A stretch of 5,778 bases of DNA from an uncultured Burkholderiaceae bacterium. GTDB taxonomy: Bacteria > Pseudomonadota > Gammaproteobacteria > Burkholderiales > Burkholderiaceae. Position 1 is the first letter of the stretch. Each line of letters opens with the position of its first letter. Location: the NCBI GenBank assembly GCA_937871985.1, contig CALMPB010000474.1, forward strand, positions 1-5,778. The letters run 5' to 3'. Shown here piece by piece: positions 1-5,767 of the stretch. Below the pieces are notes generated by a model. That model was not told where the DNA came from. It saw only the letters and a list, made by a program, of their open reading frames with translations, and did no database searches. Made by a program: the position numbers and the translations under genes.

Positions 1-1
1 G

Positions 2-682
2 ATGCACAACATTCAAATAAGACAGGAAATTCTCGATCGCGTGCTCGCACGCCGCGGTCGTCTCAATTTTTTCGAAACCATGGCCCCATCGAAGACCGCG
101 CTGGTGGTCATCGACATGCAGAACACCTTTTGCGCCAAGGGCAGCCCGGCCGAGGTCGCTTCGTCACGGGACATCGTGCCGAGCATCAATGCATTGACGC
201 CGCAGTTGCGCGCGCTGGGCGTGCCGGTCATATGGGTTTTGCATGCCAATACCCAGCATGCTGGCAGAAGCGATTGGGATCTGTTCTACAACTACGTGGT
301 TGCCGGCGAGGTGAGGGATCGGACTCTGGTCAGCAATGCGCCTGAGAACCAGGCAGTGTATTCGGAGCTGGACGTCGATGACAGCGACATCGTCATTGTG
401 AAGAACCGCTATAGCGCATTGATCCCTGGCTCGTCGTCGCTGGAGCGGGTTTTGCGCAGCATGGGCATAGACACGCTGCTGATCGCGGGCACCAAGACGA
501 ATATCTGTTGCGAGTCGACGGCGCGCGACGCCATGATGATGGACATCAAGGTGGCCATGCTGTCGGATTGCTGCGGAGCCCTGTCCGACGAAGAGCATCG
601 CGCGGCATTGGAAAACATCATTCAGCAGTTCGGCAACGTCATGACGGGCGAAGAAGCAGTGAGTATGTTGAAGGGCAGTTGA
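2..682 (+). CDS. isochorismatase-family cysteine hydrolase (amidohydrolase)
   Basis: A 226-residue alpha/beta hydrolase of the isochorismatase-like superfamily. Members cleave small amides, ureido acids or enol ethers in the cytoplasm (RutB, N-carbamoylsarcosine amidase and maleamate amidase are relatives). The triad is visible: Asp38 in TALVVIDMQNTF, Lys134 in IVKNRYSAL, and the nucleophile Cys169 in GTKTNICCESTARDA. The TxTN stretch just before Cys169 is where the family has its cis-peptide. The residue after the nucleophile is Cys170, where Val is usual, and a second Cys pair lies at 190-191. The ATG at base 2 is a likely true start, because an MHxIxI...RRGR N-terminus seems typical of this subgroup, but its ribosome site is outside the window and an upstream start cannot be excluded. 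It lies 62 bp before the binding-protein gene on the same strand, so co-transcription with the importer is likely. The family call is secure; the substrate is unknown. Confidence 0.9.
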   Translation: MHNIQIRQEILDRVLARRGRLNFFETMAPSKTALVVIDMQNTFCAKGSPAEVASSRDIVPSINALTPQLRALGVPVIWVLHANTQHAGRSDWDLFYNYVVAGEVRDRTLVSNAPENQAVYSELDVDDSDIVIVKNRYSALIPGSSSLERVLRSMGIDTLLIAGTKTNICCESTARDAMMMDIKVAMLSDCCGALSDEEHRAALENIIQQFGNVMTGEEAVSMLKGS

Positions 683-688
683 TCCAGC

Positions 689-713
689 CCTATTCGCTAT
701 TTCCAGGAATAGG
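689..713. repeat. perfect 7-bp inverted repeat between hydrolase and binding-protein genes
   Basis: CCTATTC (689-695) and GAATAGG (707-713) are exact reverse complements separated by 11 bases. A smaller TTCC-A-GGAA repeat (701-709) is nested in the 3' half. It starts 6 bases after the hydrolase stop and ends 31 bases before the binding-protein start. No T-run follows, so it is not a typical intrinsic terminator. It could be a protein operator, or an mRNA hairpin that shields the downstream binding-protein message. No convincing promoter was seen next to it. Confidence 0.5.
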
Positions 714-734
714 CAAATTCATAAAAAACGGTGT

Positions 735-738
735 GGAG
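735..738 (+). promoter_or_regulatory. ribosome binding site of the binding-protein gene
   Basis: GGAG lies 6 bases before the ATG at 745. It decides the start: the reading frame is open back to 508, but only the 745 start has this site and directly begins a Sec signal peptide. Confidence 0.75.
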
Positions 739-744
739 ACAAAC

Positions 745-1725
745 ATGCTACGTAAAATCATTTTTGCATTATGTGTTTTTGCTTTGCCCTTGGCCGCGCA
801 GGCTCAGGCTTCTGTGAATAAGAACTTGAAGGTCGCCCTGATTTTGCCCGGGTCGGTAACGGACGGAACTTTCAACAGCGCCGCGGCGCAAGGCATAAAG
901 AAGGCTCAAGCGAAGTATCCGGGGCTGCACGTTTCCATCCGTGAAAACACGCAGACGGCCGAGGCCCAGGACGCACTGTCGGCCTATGCCCGCGATGGGT
1001 ACGACATCATCATTGCTCATGGATTCCAGTTCGCCGATCCCGCCAAGCGCATCCACAAGCGCTTTCCCAAGACCTGGTTCATCGTCAATACCGCCAAGGT
1101 GTCGGAGGCTCCCAATCTGGCGTCCTTCGACAACCGGTGGGGCGACGCCGGTTACATGGCTGGCGCCGTTGCGGCCATGATCAGCAAGTCCGGCATCATC
1201 GCCAACGTGCCGGCCATCCCCGTGCCCACCATACAAGAATACGATGACGGCTATCATCGCGGCAGCAAGCGCATCAATCCGTCGATCAAGGTGTTGTCCG
1301 CCTATGTGGGTTCGTTTTCCGATATCGCCAAGGCGAAAGAGATCACTACCAGCATGATCGACCAGGGCGCGGATGTGGTGTCGGGCATCGGCAACGAAAA
1401 CGTGGTCGGAACGCTGCAGGCCGCCAAAGAGAAGAAAGTCTTGATGATCGGCACAGCTTTCGATTCCGCGTCTCTGGCGCCCGATACCGTGGTCACCACG
1501 GCGCTCATCAATTTCGACGTCAATATCGATATGGCCATCGGGAAAGTCATCGATGGCACCATCGAGCCGAAAAATTATCTATTGGGCCTGAAGGACAACG
1601 GAATCGGCCTGGCCCCATTCAGGAAATTCGAGTCGAAATTTTCGGATAGCCAGAAGGCGACTTTGCAGGAGATTGCCGACGGCATCAAGGCTGGGACGGT
1701 GAAAGATCTTCCACCGATTCGTTAA
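745..1725 (+). CDS. BMP/PnrA-family (Med) ABC transporter substrate-binding protein
   Basis: A 326-residue periplasmic receptor of a BMP-type ABC importer. Residues 1-22 form a Sec signal peptide: basic MLRK, a hydrophobic core, then AQA/AQAQA, with cleavage near residue 20-22. Cys10 is not in a lipobox, so this is a soluble periplasmic protein rather than a lipoprotein. Family landmarks follow: VALILPGSVTDGTFN (30-44; the family D-x-x-FN motif), IIIAHGFQFAD (88-98), VGSFSDIAKAKE (188-199), GADVVSGIG (208-216), IGTAFDSASLAPD (235-247) and NGIGLAPF (285-292). Characterised relatives such as Treponema PnrA bind purine nucleosides. Here two stretches usually tied to ligand contact differ: the acidic position in the usual GxDxDQ-like motif is Ala238, and the Lys of the usual S-x-x-K motif aligns with Ile255. 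A non-nucleoside ligand is therefore possible. Both differences are judged by eye from memory of the family. It opens the importer block, 24 bp before the ATPase gene. Confidence 0.93.
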   Translation: MLRKIIFALCVFALPLAAQAQASVNKNLKVALILPGSVTDGTFNSAAAQGIKKAQAKYPGLHVSIRENTQTAEAQDALSAYARDGYDIIIAHGFQFADPAKRIHKRFPKTWFIVNTAKVSEAPNLASFDNRWGDAGYMAGAVAAMISKSGIIANVPAIPVPTIQEYDDGYHRGSKRINPSIKVLSAYVGSFSDIAKAKEITTSMIDQGADVVSGIGNENVVGTLQAAKEKKVLMIGTAFDSASLAPDTVVTTALINFDVNIDMAIGKVIDGTIEPKNYLLGLKDNGIGLAPFRKFESKFSDSQKATLQEIADGIKAGTVKDLPPIR

Positions 1726-1739
1726 GCCGCCGCCGGGAC

Positions 1740-1744
1740 GGGAG
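1740..1744 (+). promoter_or_regulatory. ribosome binding site of the ATPase gene
   Basis: GGGAG lies 5 bases before the ATG at 1750, inside the 24-bp gap after the binding-protein stop. It supports that start and a continuous transcript. Confidence 0.65.
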
Positions 1745-1749
1745 CTGCC

Positions 1750-3270
1750 ATGGTATTGCCGGATCAAGCGCTGCTTGAGCTTGAAGGGATCACAAAGCGG
1801 TTTGGGCGACTGGTTGCGAACGATGGCGTCGGCTTTTCGGTTGGCCGCGGCGAAGTCGTAGGGGTGCTGGGCGAGAACGGGGCCGGCAAGTCGACGCTGA
1901 TGAACATTATCTCGGGGCTGATAACCCCGGATGAAGGCATCGTGCGATTTGACGGCAGAGCCATGCGCTTCGACTCGCCGCGCGCCGCCGCCGAGGCGGG
2001 CGTCGGCATGGTGCACCAGCATTTCAAACTGGTGGGGGCGCTGACGGTGGCTGAAAATCTTGCGCTGGGCGATCCTCGCTGGGGGCGCGGCCGATTGCGG
2101 CTGGAGCGGCTCAAGGCCCACATCCTCCCCATCGCGGAACGCCTGGGCATGTCCACGTCGTTCGAGCGGCGCGTCGACAGGCTGACGGTCGGGGAACAAC
2201 AGCGCGTCGAGATCATGAAGGTCCTTTCGCGCAAACCGAAGCTGCTGATCCTGGACGAGCCGACCGCGGTGCTGTCGCGCGAGGAGCGCCCCGCCTTGTT
2301 CCAGATGGTCGCGGAGCTGGCCGGGCGGGGAACGGCGGTTCTGATCATCAGCCACAAGCTCGAGGACATCCTGGAGTCCTGCCGGAGGGTGGTCGTCATG
2401 CGGCAGGGAAAAGTGGTCAGCGTCTCGGACGTCGGCGGCAAGAGCCGGGACGATCTCATACGGCTGCTGGTCGGCGACGACCTGCCCGCGCTGGTGCCGC
2501 GCACGCAGAGCCAGGCGGTGCAAACCCGGCTGCTGGCCGTCGATTCGGTTTCGGTTCGGCGCCCGAACGGAACCCTGGCTCTCGACAGCGTCAGCTTCGA
2601 ACTCTACCCGGGAGAAGTCCTGGCCCTTTGCGGGGTGGATGGGAATGGCCAGACGGAACTGGTGCAGATGTTGGCCGGCCTGCTGGCGCCGGATTCGGGC
2701 CGGGTGAGCTACTGGTTCGATGCCGCCGGGGGCTATCCCGGCCCCGAACGGGTGCGCAAGGGCGGAGTCAGCCATATTCCCGAAGACCGATTGAAGGATG
2801 GCGTGCTCGCGGCTTCCTGCCTTGCCGATAATTTTTTGCTGACGCAACTCAACGATACCCGGTTCAACAAGGCTGGCTGGCTTGCTCCCAGGGCGCTCAG
2901 GCAGGTGGTGGAGCGGGTCATCGATGACTTCGCGATCCGGGCGCCCGGGACGGAAGCGCTGATGTCCCAGTTGTCGGGGGGTAATCAGCAAAAGCTGGTT
3001 CTGGCGCGAGAGCTGGCCAACGACCCGAAGGTGGTGATTGCCGCGCATCCGACACGCGGGCTGGACGTCCAGACCATTGCGTTCGTGAACAACCAGCTGC
3101 TTCTCAAACGGACGGCCGGCGCCGGCGTGTTCTTGTCGTCCGCGGATCTGAACGAAGTCTGGCAGGTCGCCGACCGCATCATGGTGCTGTCCGCCGGGCG
3201 CTTGCACGGACCCGTGCGGCTTTCCGAAACCTCTTTGCAGGAAGTCGGGCACTGGATGACCGAACGATGA
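1750..3270 (+). CDS. BMP-type ABC importer ATP-binding protein with two tandem nucleotide-binding domains
   Basis: A 506-residue cytoplasmic ATPase that powers the importer. Its two-domain layout matches the sugar/nucleoside ABC class (RbsA, and YufO/NupO of Bacillus). Domain 1 is canonical: Walker A GENGAGKST (41-49), Q-loop Gln90 in GVGMVHQHFKL, signature LTVGEQQ (145-151), Walker B LLILDEPTA (165-173) and switch His202 in ISHKLED. Domain 2 is degenerate, as is usual for this family: the Walker A equivalent GVDGNGQTE (295-303) has Gln301 in place of Lys, the signature LSGGNQQ (408-414) is intact, and Walker B reads VVIAAHPTRGLD (428-439) with His433 where the catalytic Glu would be. FLSSADLNEV (461-470) replaces the His switch. 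One full and one weakened ATP site is thus expected. Its last four bases overlap the next start (ATGA), which implies translational coupling to the first permease. Confidence 0.96.
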   Translation: MVLPDQALLELEGITKRFGRLVANDGVGFSVGRGEVVGVLGENGAGKSTLMNIISGLITPDEGIVRFDGRAMRFDSPRAAAEAGVGMVHQHFKLVGALTVAENLALGDPRWGRGRLRLERLKAHILPIAERLGMSTSFERRVDRLTVGEQQRVEIMKVLSRKPKLLILDEPTAVLSREERPALFQMVAELAGRGTAVLIISHKLEDILESCRRVVVMRQGKVVSVSDVGGKSRDDLIRLLVGDDLPALVPRTQSQAVQTRLLAVDSVSVRRPNGTLALDSVSFELYPGEVLALCGVDGNGQTELVQMLAGLLAPDSGRVSYWFDAAGGYPGPERVRKGGVSHIPEDRLKDGVLAASCLADNFLLTQLNDTRFNKAGWLAPRALRQVVERVIDDFAIRAPGTEALMSQLSGGNQQKLVLARELANDPKVVIAAHPTRGLDVQTIAFVNNQLLLKRTAGAGVFLSSADLNEVWQVADRIMVLSAGRLHGPVRLSETSLQEVGHWMTER

Positions 3271-4301
3271 TCAAGATCGACAGCAACCTGAGGTTTCAGA
3301 TATGGCTCGCATTGAGCGTTACGGTGGTTACCGCGCTGATACCGGCAATTTTCATCTTGATGGCGGGCAAGAATCCGGTGGCGGCCTATACGTCCCTTCT
3401 GGCTTACACGCTGGGAACGTTCAACGGGTTCTTCGAAGTGGTGACGCAGAGCATCCCTCTTGCCTTGGTGGGCCTGGGCGTTGCCGTGGCATTCAGGGCG
3501 GGGGTTTTCAATATCGGCGGTGACGGCCAACTGCTGTTTGGCGCGATCGTCAGCTTTGCCCTGGCGCCGGTTTTTGGCGACTGGCCGATGCCGTTTGGCC
3601 TTATCGCGTACCTGGCCGCGGGGTTTGTCGGAGGCGGTATTCTTGGCGCTTTCGTGGGCTGGCTGAAGGCTCGCTATCGGGCGAGCGAAATCATCTCCAC
3701 GATCGTATTGAACCTCATCGTCCTGCAGTTGCTTGCGTGGCTGATCCGGGGGCCGCTCCAGGAGCCGGCCAAGACCATGCCCTGGAGCGATTATTTGCCC
3801 GAAACGCTCCTGCTGCCGAACCTGATCGATGGCACCCGCGTCCACTACGGCCTTGTCGTGGCGTTGGTGGCTGTCGTCGTGGTAGCGGTGGTGATCAAGA
3901 AGACGTCGTTCGGGTTCAAACTGACCGCCGTCGGGCAGAACCCGTTCGCCGCCCGCTATGCGGGGTTGCGGGAGGGGCGGGTGGTCATTTGGGCGATGCT
4001 GGTCAGCGGCGGCTTGGCGGGCCTGGCCGGCAGCGTTCAGGTTGCGGGCATCCTGGAACGCCTGCAGGACGATTTTGCTCCCGGCTACGGGCAGGCGGCG
4101 ATCGCCATCGCGCTCATGGCCCGCTTATCTCCCGTCCTGGTGCCGTTTACGGCCCTGCTTTTCGCCATATTCTATGTCGGCGCGGGCGTTCTGCAGCGCG
4201 AAGCCAATGTGCCTTTCCCTATCGTTCATATCATCGAAGGCGTCGTTATCCTGGGTTTCTTGTGTTTTGACGCACTGTCCCGTAAACGGAGCTTGGCCTA
4301 A
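3267..4301 (+). CDS. BMP-type ABC importer permease, first subunit (BPD_transp_2 family)
   Basis: A 344-residue inner-membrane protein forming half of the translocation channel. Hydrophobic segments lie at about 12-33, 62-76, 83-103, 108-132, 143-161, 193-210, 239-262, 274-307 and 318-336. Landmarks of the nucleoside-type permeases (YufP/NupP-like) are FRAGVFNIGGDGQ (76-88), EIISTIVLN (141-149), and the cytoplasmic coupling loop FGFKLTAVGQNPFAARYAG (215-233) that should contact the ATPase. The length is normal for the subunit. The ATG overlaps the ATPase stop, and only a weak GGA precedes it, so translation probably depends on ribosomes finishing the ATPase gene. The C-terminus ends in a basic tail (SRKRSLA), consistent with a cytoplasmic end. 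Confidence 0.95.
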   Translation: MIKIDSNLRFQIWLALSVTVVTALIPAIFILMAGKNPVAAYTSLLAYTLGTFNGFFEVVTQSIPLALVGLGVAVAFRAGVFNIGGDGQLLFGAIVSFALAPVFGDWPMPFGLIAYLAAGFVGGGILGAFVGWLKARYRASEIISTIVLNLIVLQLLAWLIRGPLQEPAKTMPWSDYLPETLLLPNLIDGTRVHYGLVVALVAVVVVAVVIKKTSFGFKLTAVGQNPFAARYAGLREGRVVIWAMLVSGGLAGLAGSVQVAGILERLQDDFAPGYGQAAIAIALMARLSPVLVPFTALLFAIFYVGAGVLQREANVPFPIVHIIEGVVILGFLCFDALSRKRSLA

Positions 4302-5236
4302 TGGATATCGTCATTGTCAGCTTGCTCGCGGCGGGTATCCGCCTTAGCGTCTCCATCGTTTTCGCCGCTCTGGGCGAACTCGTCAGCGAGCGCGCGGGCA
4401 TAATGAATGTGGGCCTGGAGGGCATCATGTTGTTCGCGGCGTTTCTCGCCGCCTTCGGGGCCGTGTATACGGGCACTCCGTGGGGGGGCGTCGCTTTTGC
4501 GCTGCTCGGAGGCATTGCCCTGGCGGCGATTCATGCCGTGTTCGTCATTTATTTGTGCGCGGATCAAATTGTCTCGGGCCTTGCCCTGGTTTTGCTGGGC
4601 GGGGGACTTTCGGGCGTCGGCTATCGCCTGACGATAGGCAGGTCCCCAGGCGAAATCCCGGCGTTTGCGCCGGTTGATTTTGGCGTGTTGAGCAAGCTGC
4701 CGGTTCTGGGGCCGATTCTTTTTGGCCATACGGTTCTGGTGTACGTAGCCTTCGGCGTGGCATTCCTGCTGTTTTTCGCCATGCCTCGCACGGCGTGGGG
4801 ATTGGAACTTCGAGCTTCTGGCGAAAATCCGGCCGCGGCGGACGCGGCCGGGGTCAGGGTGAATTCGCGCCGCCTGGCCGCGGTGCTATTCGGGGGCGCC
4901 ATGGCGGCCTTGGGCGGGGCGTTTCTGGTGCTGGCACAGGTGAATGCCTTCGTTGAAGGCATGGTGGCGGGCAGAGGCTTCATTGCCATAGCTTGCGTTG
5001 TGTTCGGAGCCTGGCATCCTTTGGGAGTCCTGCTGGCGTGCCTGGGTTTTGGCATTACCGACGCACTGCAAATCCGGCTGCAGATCTGGTACCCAGGGGT
5101 GCCGTATCAGTTTTTCGTCATGTTGCCTTACGTTGTGGCCCTTGCGACGCTCGTGGTATTCGCCAGCCGGTCGGTTGGGCCGGCGGCGCTGGGCTTGCCG
5201 TTCAGGACGTTGCGCCGCGTTCGCAAGGCCCGATAG
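4301..5236 (+). CDS. BMP-type ABC importer permease, second subunit (BPD_transp_2 family)
   Basis: A 311-residue inner-membrane protein, the partner channel subunit (YufQ/NupQ-like). Hydrophobic stretches lie at about 5-24, 34-58, 61-85, 88-108, 141-161, 192-215, 225-258 and 270-287. Landmarks are GELVSERAGIMNVGLEGIM (25-43), ADQIVSGLALVLLG (87-100), the coupling loop LRASGENPAAADAAGV (170-185), GRGFIAIACVVFGAWHP (224-240) and MLPYVVAL (274-281). It starts in a TAATG overlap with the first permease. A GGAG at 4288-4291, 9 bases upstream, gives it its own ribosome site as well. The arginine- and lysine-rich tail (from about 302) fits a cytoplasmic C-terminus. It completes the importer; no second ATPase or accessory lipoprotein is present. 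Confidence 0.95.
   Translation: MDIVIVSLLAAGIRLSVSIVFAALGELVSERAGIMNVGLEGIMLFAAFLAAFGAVYTGTPWGGVAFALLGGIALAAIHAVFVIYLCADQIVSGLALVLLGGGLSGVGYRLTIGRSPGEIPAFAPVDFGVLSKLPVLGPILFGHTVLVYVAFGVAFLLFFAMPRTAWGLELRASGENPAAADAAGVRVNSRRLAAVLFGGAMAALGGAFLVLAQVNAFVEGMVAGRGFIAIACVVFGAWHPLGVLLACLGFGITDALQIRLQIWYPGVPYQFFVMLPYVVALATLVVFASRSVGPAALGLPFRTLRRVRKAR
4829..4851. repeat. GC-rich 9-bp inverted repeat inside the second permease gene
   Basis: CCGGCCGCG (4829-4837) and CGCGGCCGG (4843-4851) are exact reverse complements with a 5-base loop, so a very stable mRNA hairpin is possible. The bases encode the Ala-rich coupling loop (NPAAADAAG), and codon constraint alone could produce it. Confidence 0.4.
4944..4962. 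repeat. 8-bp inverted repeat with a 3-base loop inside the second permease gene
   Basis: ATGCCTTC (4944-4951) and GAAGGCAT (4955-4962) are exact reverse complements around GTT. It lies about 90 bases after the GC-rich repeat, within codons for the NAFVEGM segment. It could form an mRNA hairpin; no function is evident. Confidence 0.4.
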
Positions 5237-5247
5237 GCAACATGGCC

Positions 5248-5274
5248 GGGGGTGTGCGGCGGACGCCCCTGTTT
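5248..5274 (+). terminator. possible weak intrinsic terminator after the importer genes
   Basis: GGGGTGT (5249-5255) pairs with ACGCCCC (5263-5269) across a 7-base loop, with one G-U pair; G5248-T5270 can add a second wobble. TGTTT follows. The hairpin starts 12 bases after the second permease stop and ends before the MarR promoter. The T-run is short, so termination would be partial at best and read-through into the regulator gene is possible. Confidence 0.4.
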
Positions 5275-5281
5275 CGCGAAA
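5272..5281. promoter_or_regulatory. perfect 10-bp palindrome at the -35 region of the MarR gene
   Basis: TTTCGCGAAA is its own reverse complement. It ends 17 bases before the TATAAT box, so it covers the place where a -35 element would lie. MarR proteins bind palindromes and commonly repress their own genes, so this is a candidate operator. The T's also serve as the tail of the possible terminator just upstream. Confidence 0.4.
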
Positions 5282-5298
5282 AGACCCAAGACTTTACA

Positions 5299-5304
5299 TA
5301 TAAT
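5299..5304 (+). promoter_or_regulatory. -10 box of the MarR gene promoter (TATAAT)
   Basis: An exact consensus TATAAT in an otherwise GC-rich window. Transcription would begin about 7 bases downstream, at 5311-5312, which is the A of the ATG at 5312, so the mRNA would be leaderless. No good -35 element is seen at 16-18 bp spacing (GCGAAA lies at 17 bp) and there is no TGn extension, so the promoter may be weak or need an activator. Confidence 0.5.
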
Positions 5305-5313
5305 TATGCGCAT
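5300..5313. promoter_or_regulatory. two overlapping 8-bp palindromes across the -10 box and MarR start codons
   Basis: ATAATTAT (5300-5307) and ATGCGCAT (5306-5313) are each perfect palindromes, and they share two bases. They cover most of the -10 box and the ATG codons at 5306 and 5312. A regulator bound here would block RNA polymerase, which fits autoregulation. The sites are short enough to arise by chance. Confidence 0.3.
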
Positions 5314-5767
5314 GCCCATTCCAGAACTGATCCCTCCGCATCTCGGCCCCGATCGCAATGTCGCCTTTCAAATGGCTTCAATCATCTTCAAGCTCGAACA
5401 GGATCTGAGAAACTCCACCCTCCGGAAGCTGGATATTACCTATATTCATTTTCGGGTCTTGCAGTATCTGTTGGAGGAAGATGGCAAGAAAATAGGCGAT
5501 ATCGCGCGAGCCATCGCGGTTCGGCCTCCTGTGCTCAGCCGGGTGGTCGACCAGATGGAGCAGCGCTCGCTTGTAAAACGGGGCGTCGATCCCAACGACA
5601 ACCGGCTGACGCGGGTATACCTTACCGAGCATGGCCGCAGCAAATATGCCCAGGCGTGGCCGGCCGCCCACCGGCTTATCGAGTATGCCCTGGAAGTCCT
5701 GGAGCCCCATGAAAAAGAGGCGTTCGGCCTGTATTTGCGGAAGATCGGCGAGCACGTATGCAGCTAG
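5312..5767 (+). CDS. MarR-family winged-helix transcriptional regulator
   Basis: A 151-residue cytoplasmic DNA-binding protein, normal length for MarR. The N-terminal helix (about 14-37) and C-terminal helices (about 112-148) would form the dimer interface. The winged helix-turn-helix spans about 45-108: KKIGDIARAIAV and RPPVLSRVVDQMEQRSLVKR hold the helix-turn-helix, and DPNDNRLTRVYLTEHG (93-108) is the wing with the typical D-x-x-D-x-R motif. MarR proteins are usually repressors released by small, often aromatic, ligands. Start choice: ATG codons at 5306 and 5312 are both possible. 5312 is preferred because it coincides with the predicted transcription start and no Shine-Dalgarno site precedes either. 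A GTG at 5252 would read through the hairpin and promoter and is unlikely. It follows the importer on the same strand after 75 bp and is the natural candidate regulator of the operon and of itself; its inducer is unknown. Confidence 0.92.
   Translation: MPIPELIPPHLGPDRNVAFQMASIIFKLEQDLRNSTLRKLDITYIHFRVLQYLLEEDGKKIGDIARAIAVRPPVLSRVVDQMEQRSLVKRGVDPNDNRLTRVYLTEHGRSKYAQAWPAAHRLIEYALEVLEPHEKEAFGLYLRKIGEHVCS

Noticed and set aside
508..744. N-terminal extension of the binding protein from an ATG at 508
   Set aside because: It would overlap the conserved C-terminal part of the hydrolase in another frame, bury the signal peptide, and ignore the good ribosome site before 745.
716..744. Possible promoter for the binding-protein gene in the A-rich stretch before it
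   Set aside because: CATAAA-like bases are present, but no -35 partner with acceptable spacing was found.
769..1257. Minus-strand open frame of 162 codons opposite the binding-protein gene
   Set aside because: The + strand here encodes conserved BMP motifs; the antisense product has no recognisable features.
1579..3252. Very long open frame (557 codons) on the minus strand opposite the ATPase gene
   Set aside because: It mirrors a strongly supported ABC ATPase. Its translation is a jumble rich in Arg, His, Gln and Pro with no recognisable domain, as expected for antisense of GC-rich coding DNA.
2985..3845. Minus-strand open frame of 286 codons across the ATPase/permease junction
   Set aside because: Composition is highly charged and Gln/Arg-rich with no motif, and it overlaps two well-supported genes on the other strand.
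5252..5311. GTG start at 5252 for the MarR gene
   Set aside because: The added 20 residues would be encoded by the hairpin and promoter region, do not resemble the family N-terminus, and lack a suitable ribosome site.
4993..5712. Open + strand frame of 239 codons spanning the second permease end and the MarR gene
   Set aside because: It runs out of frame through two conserved genes, and its product shows no domain.
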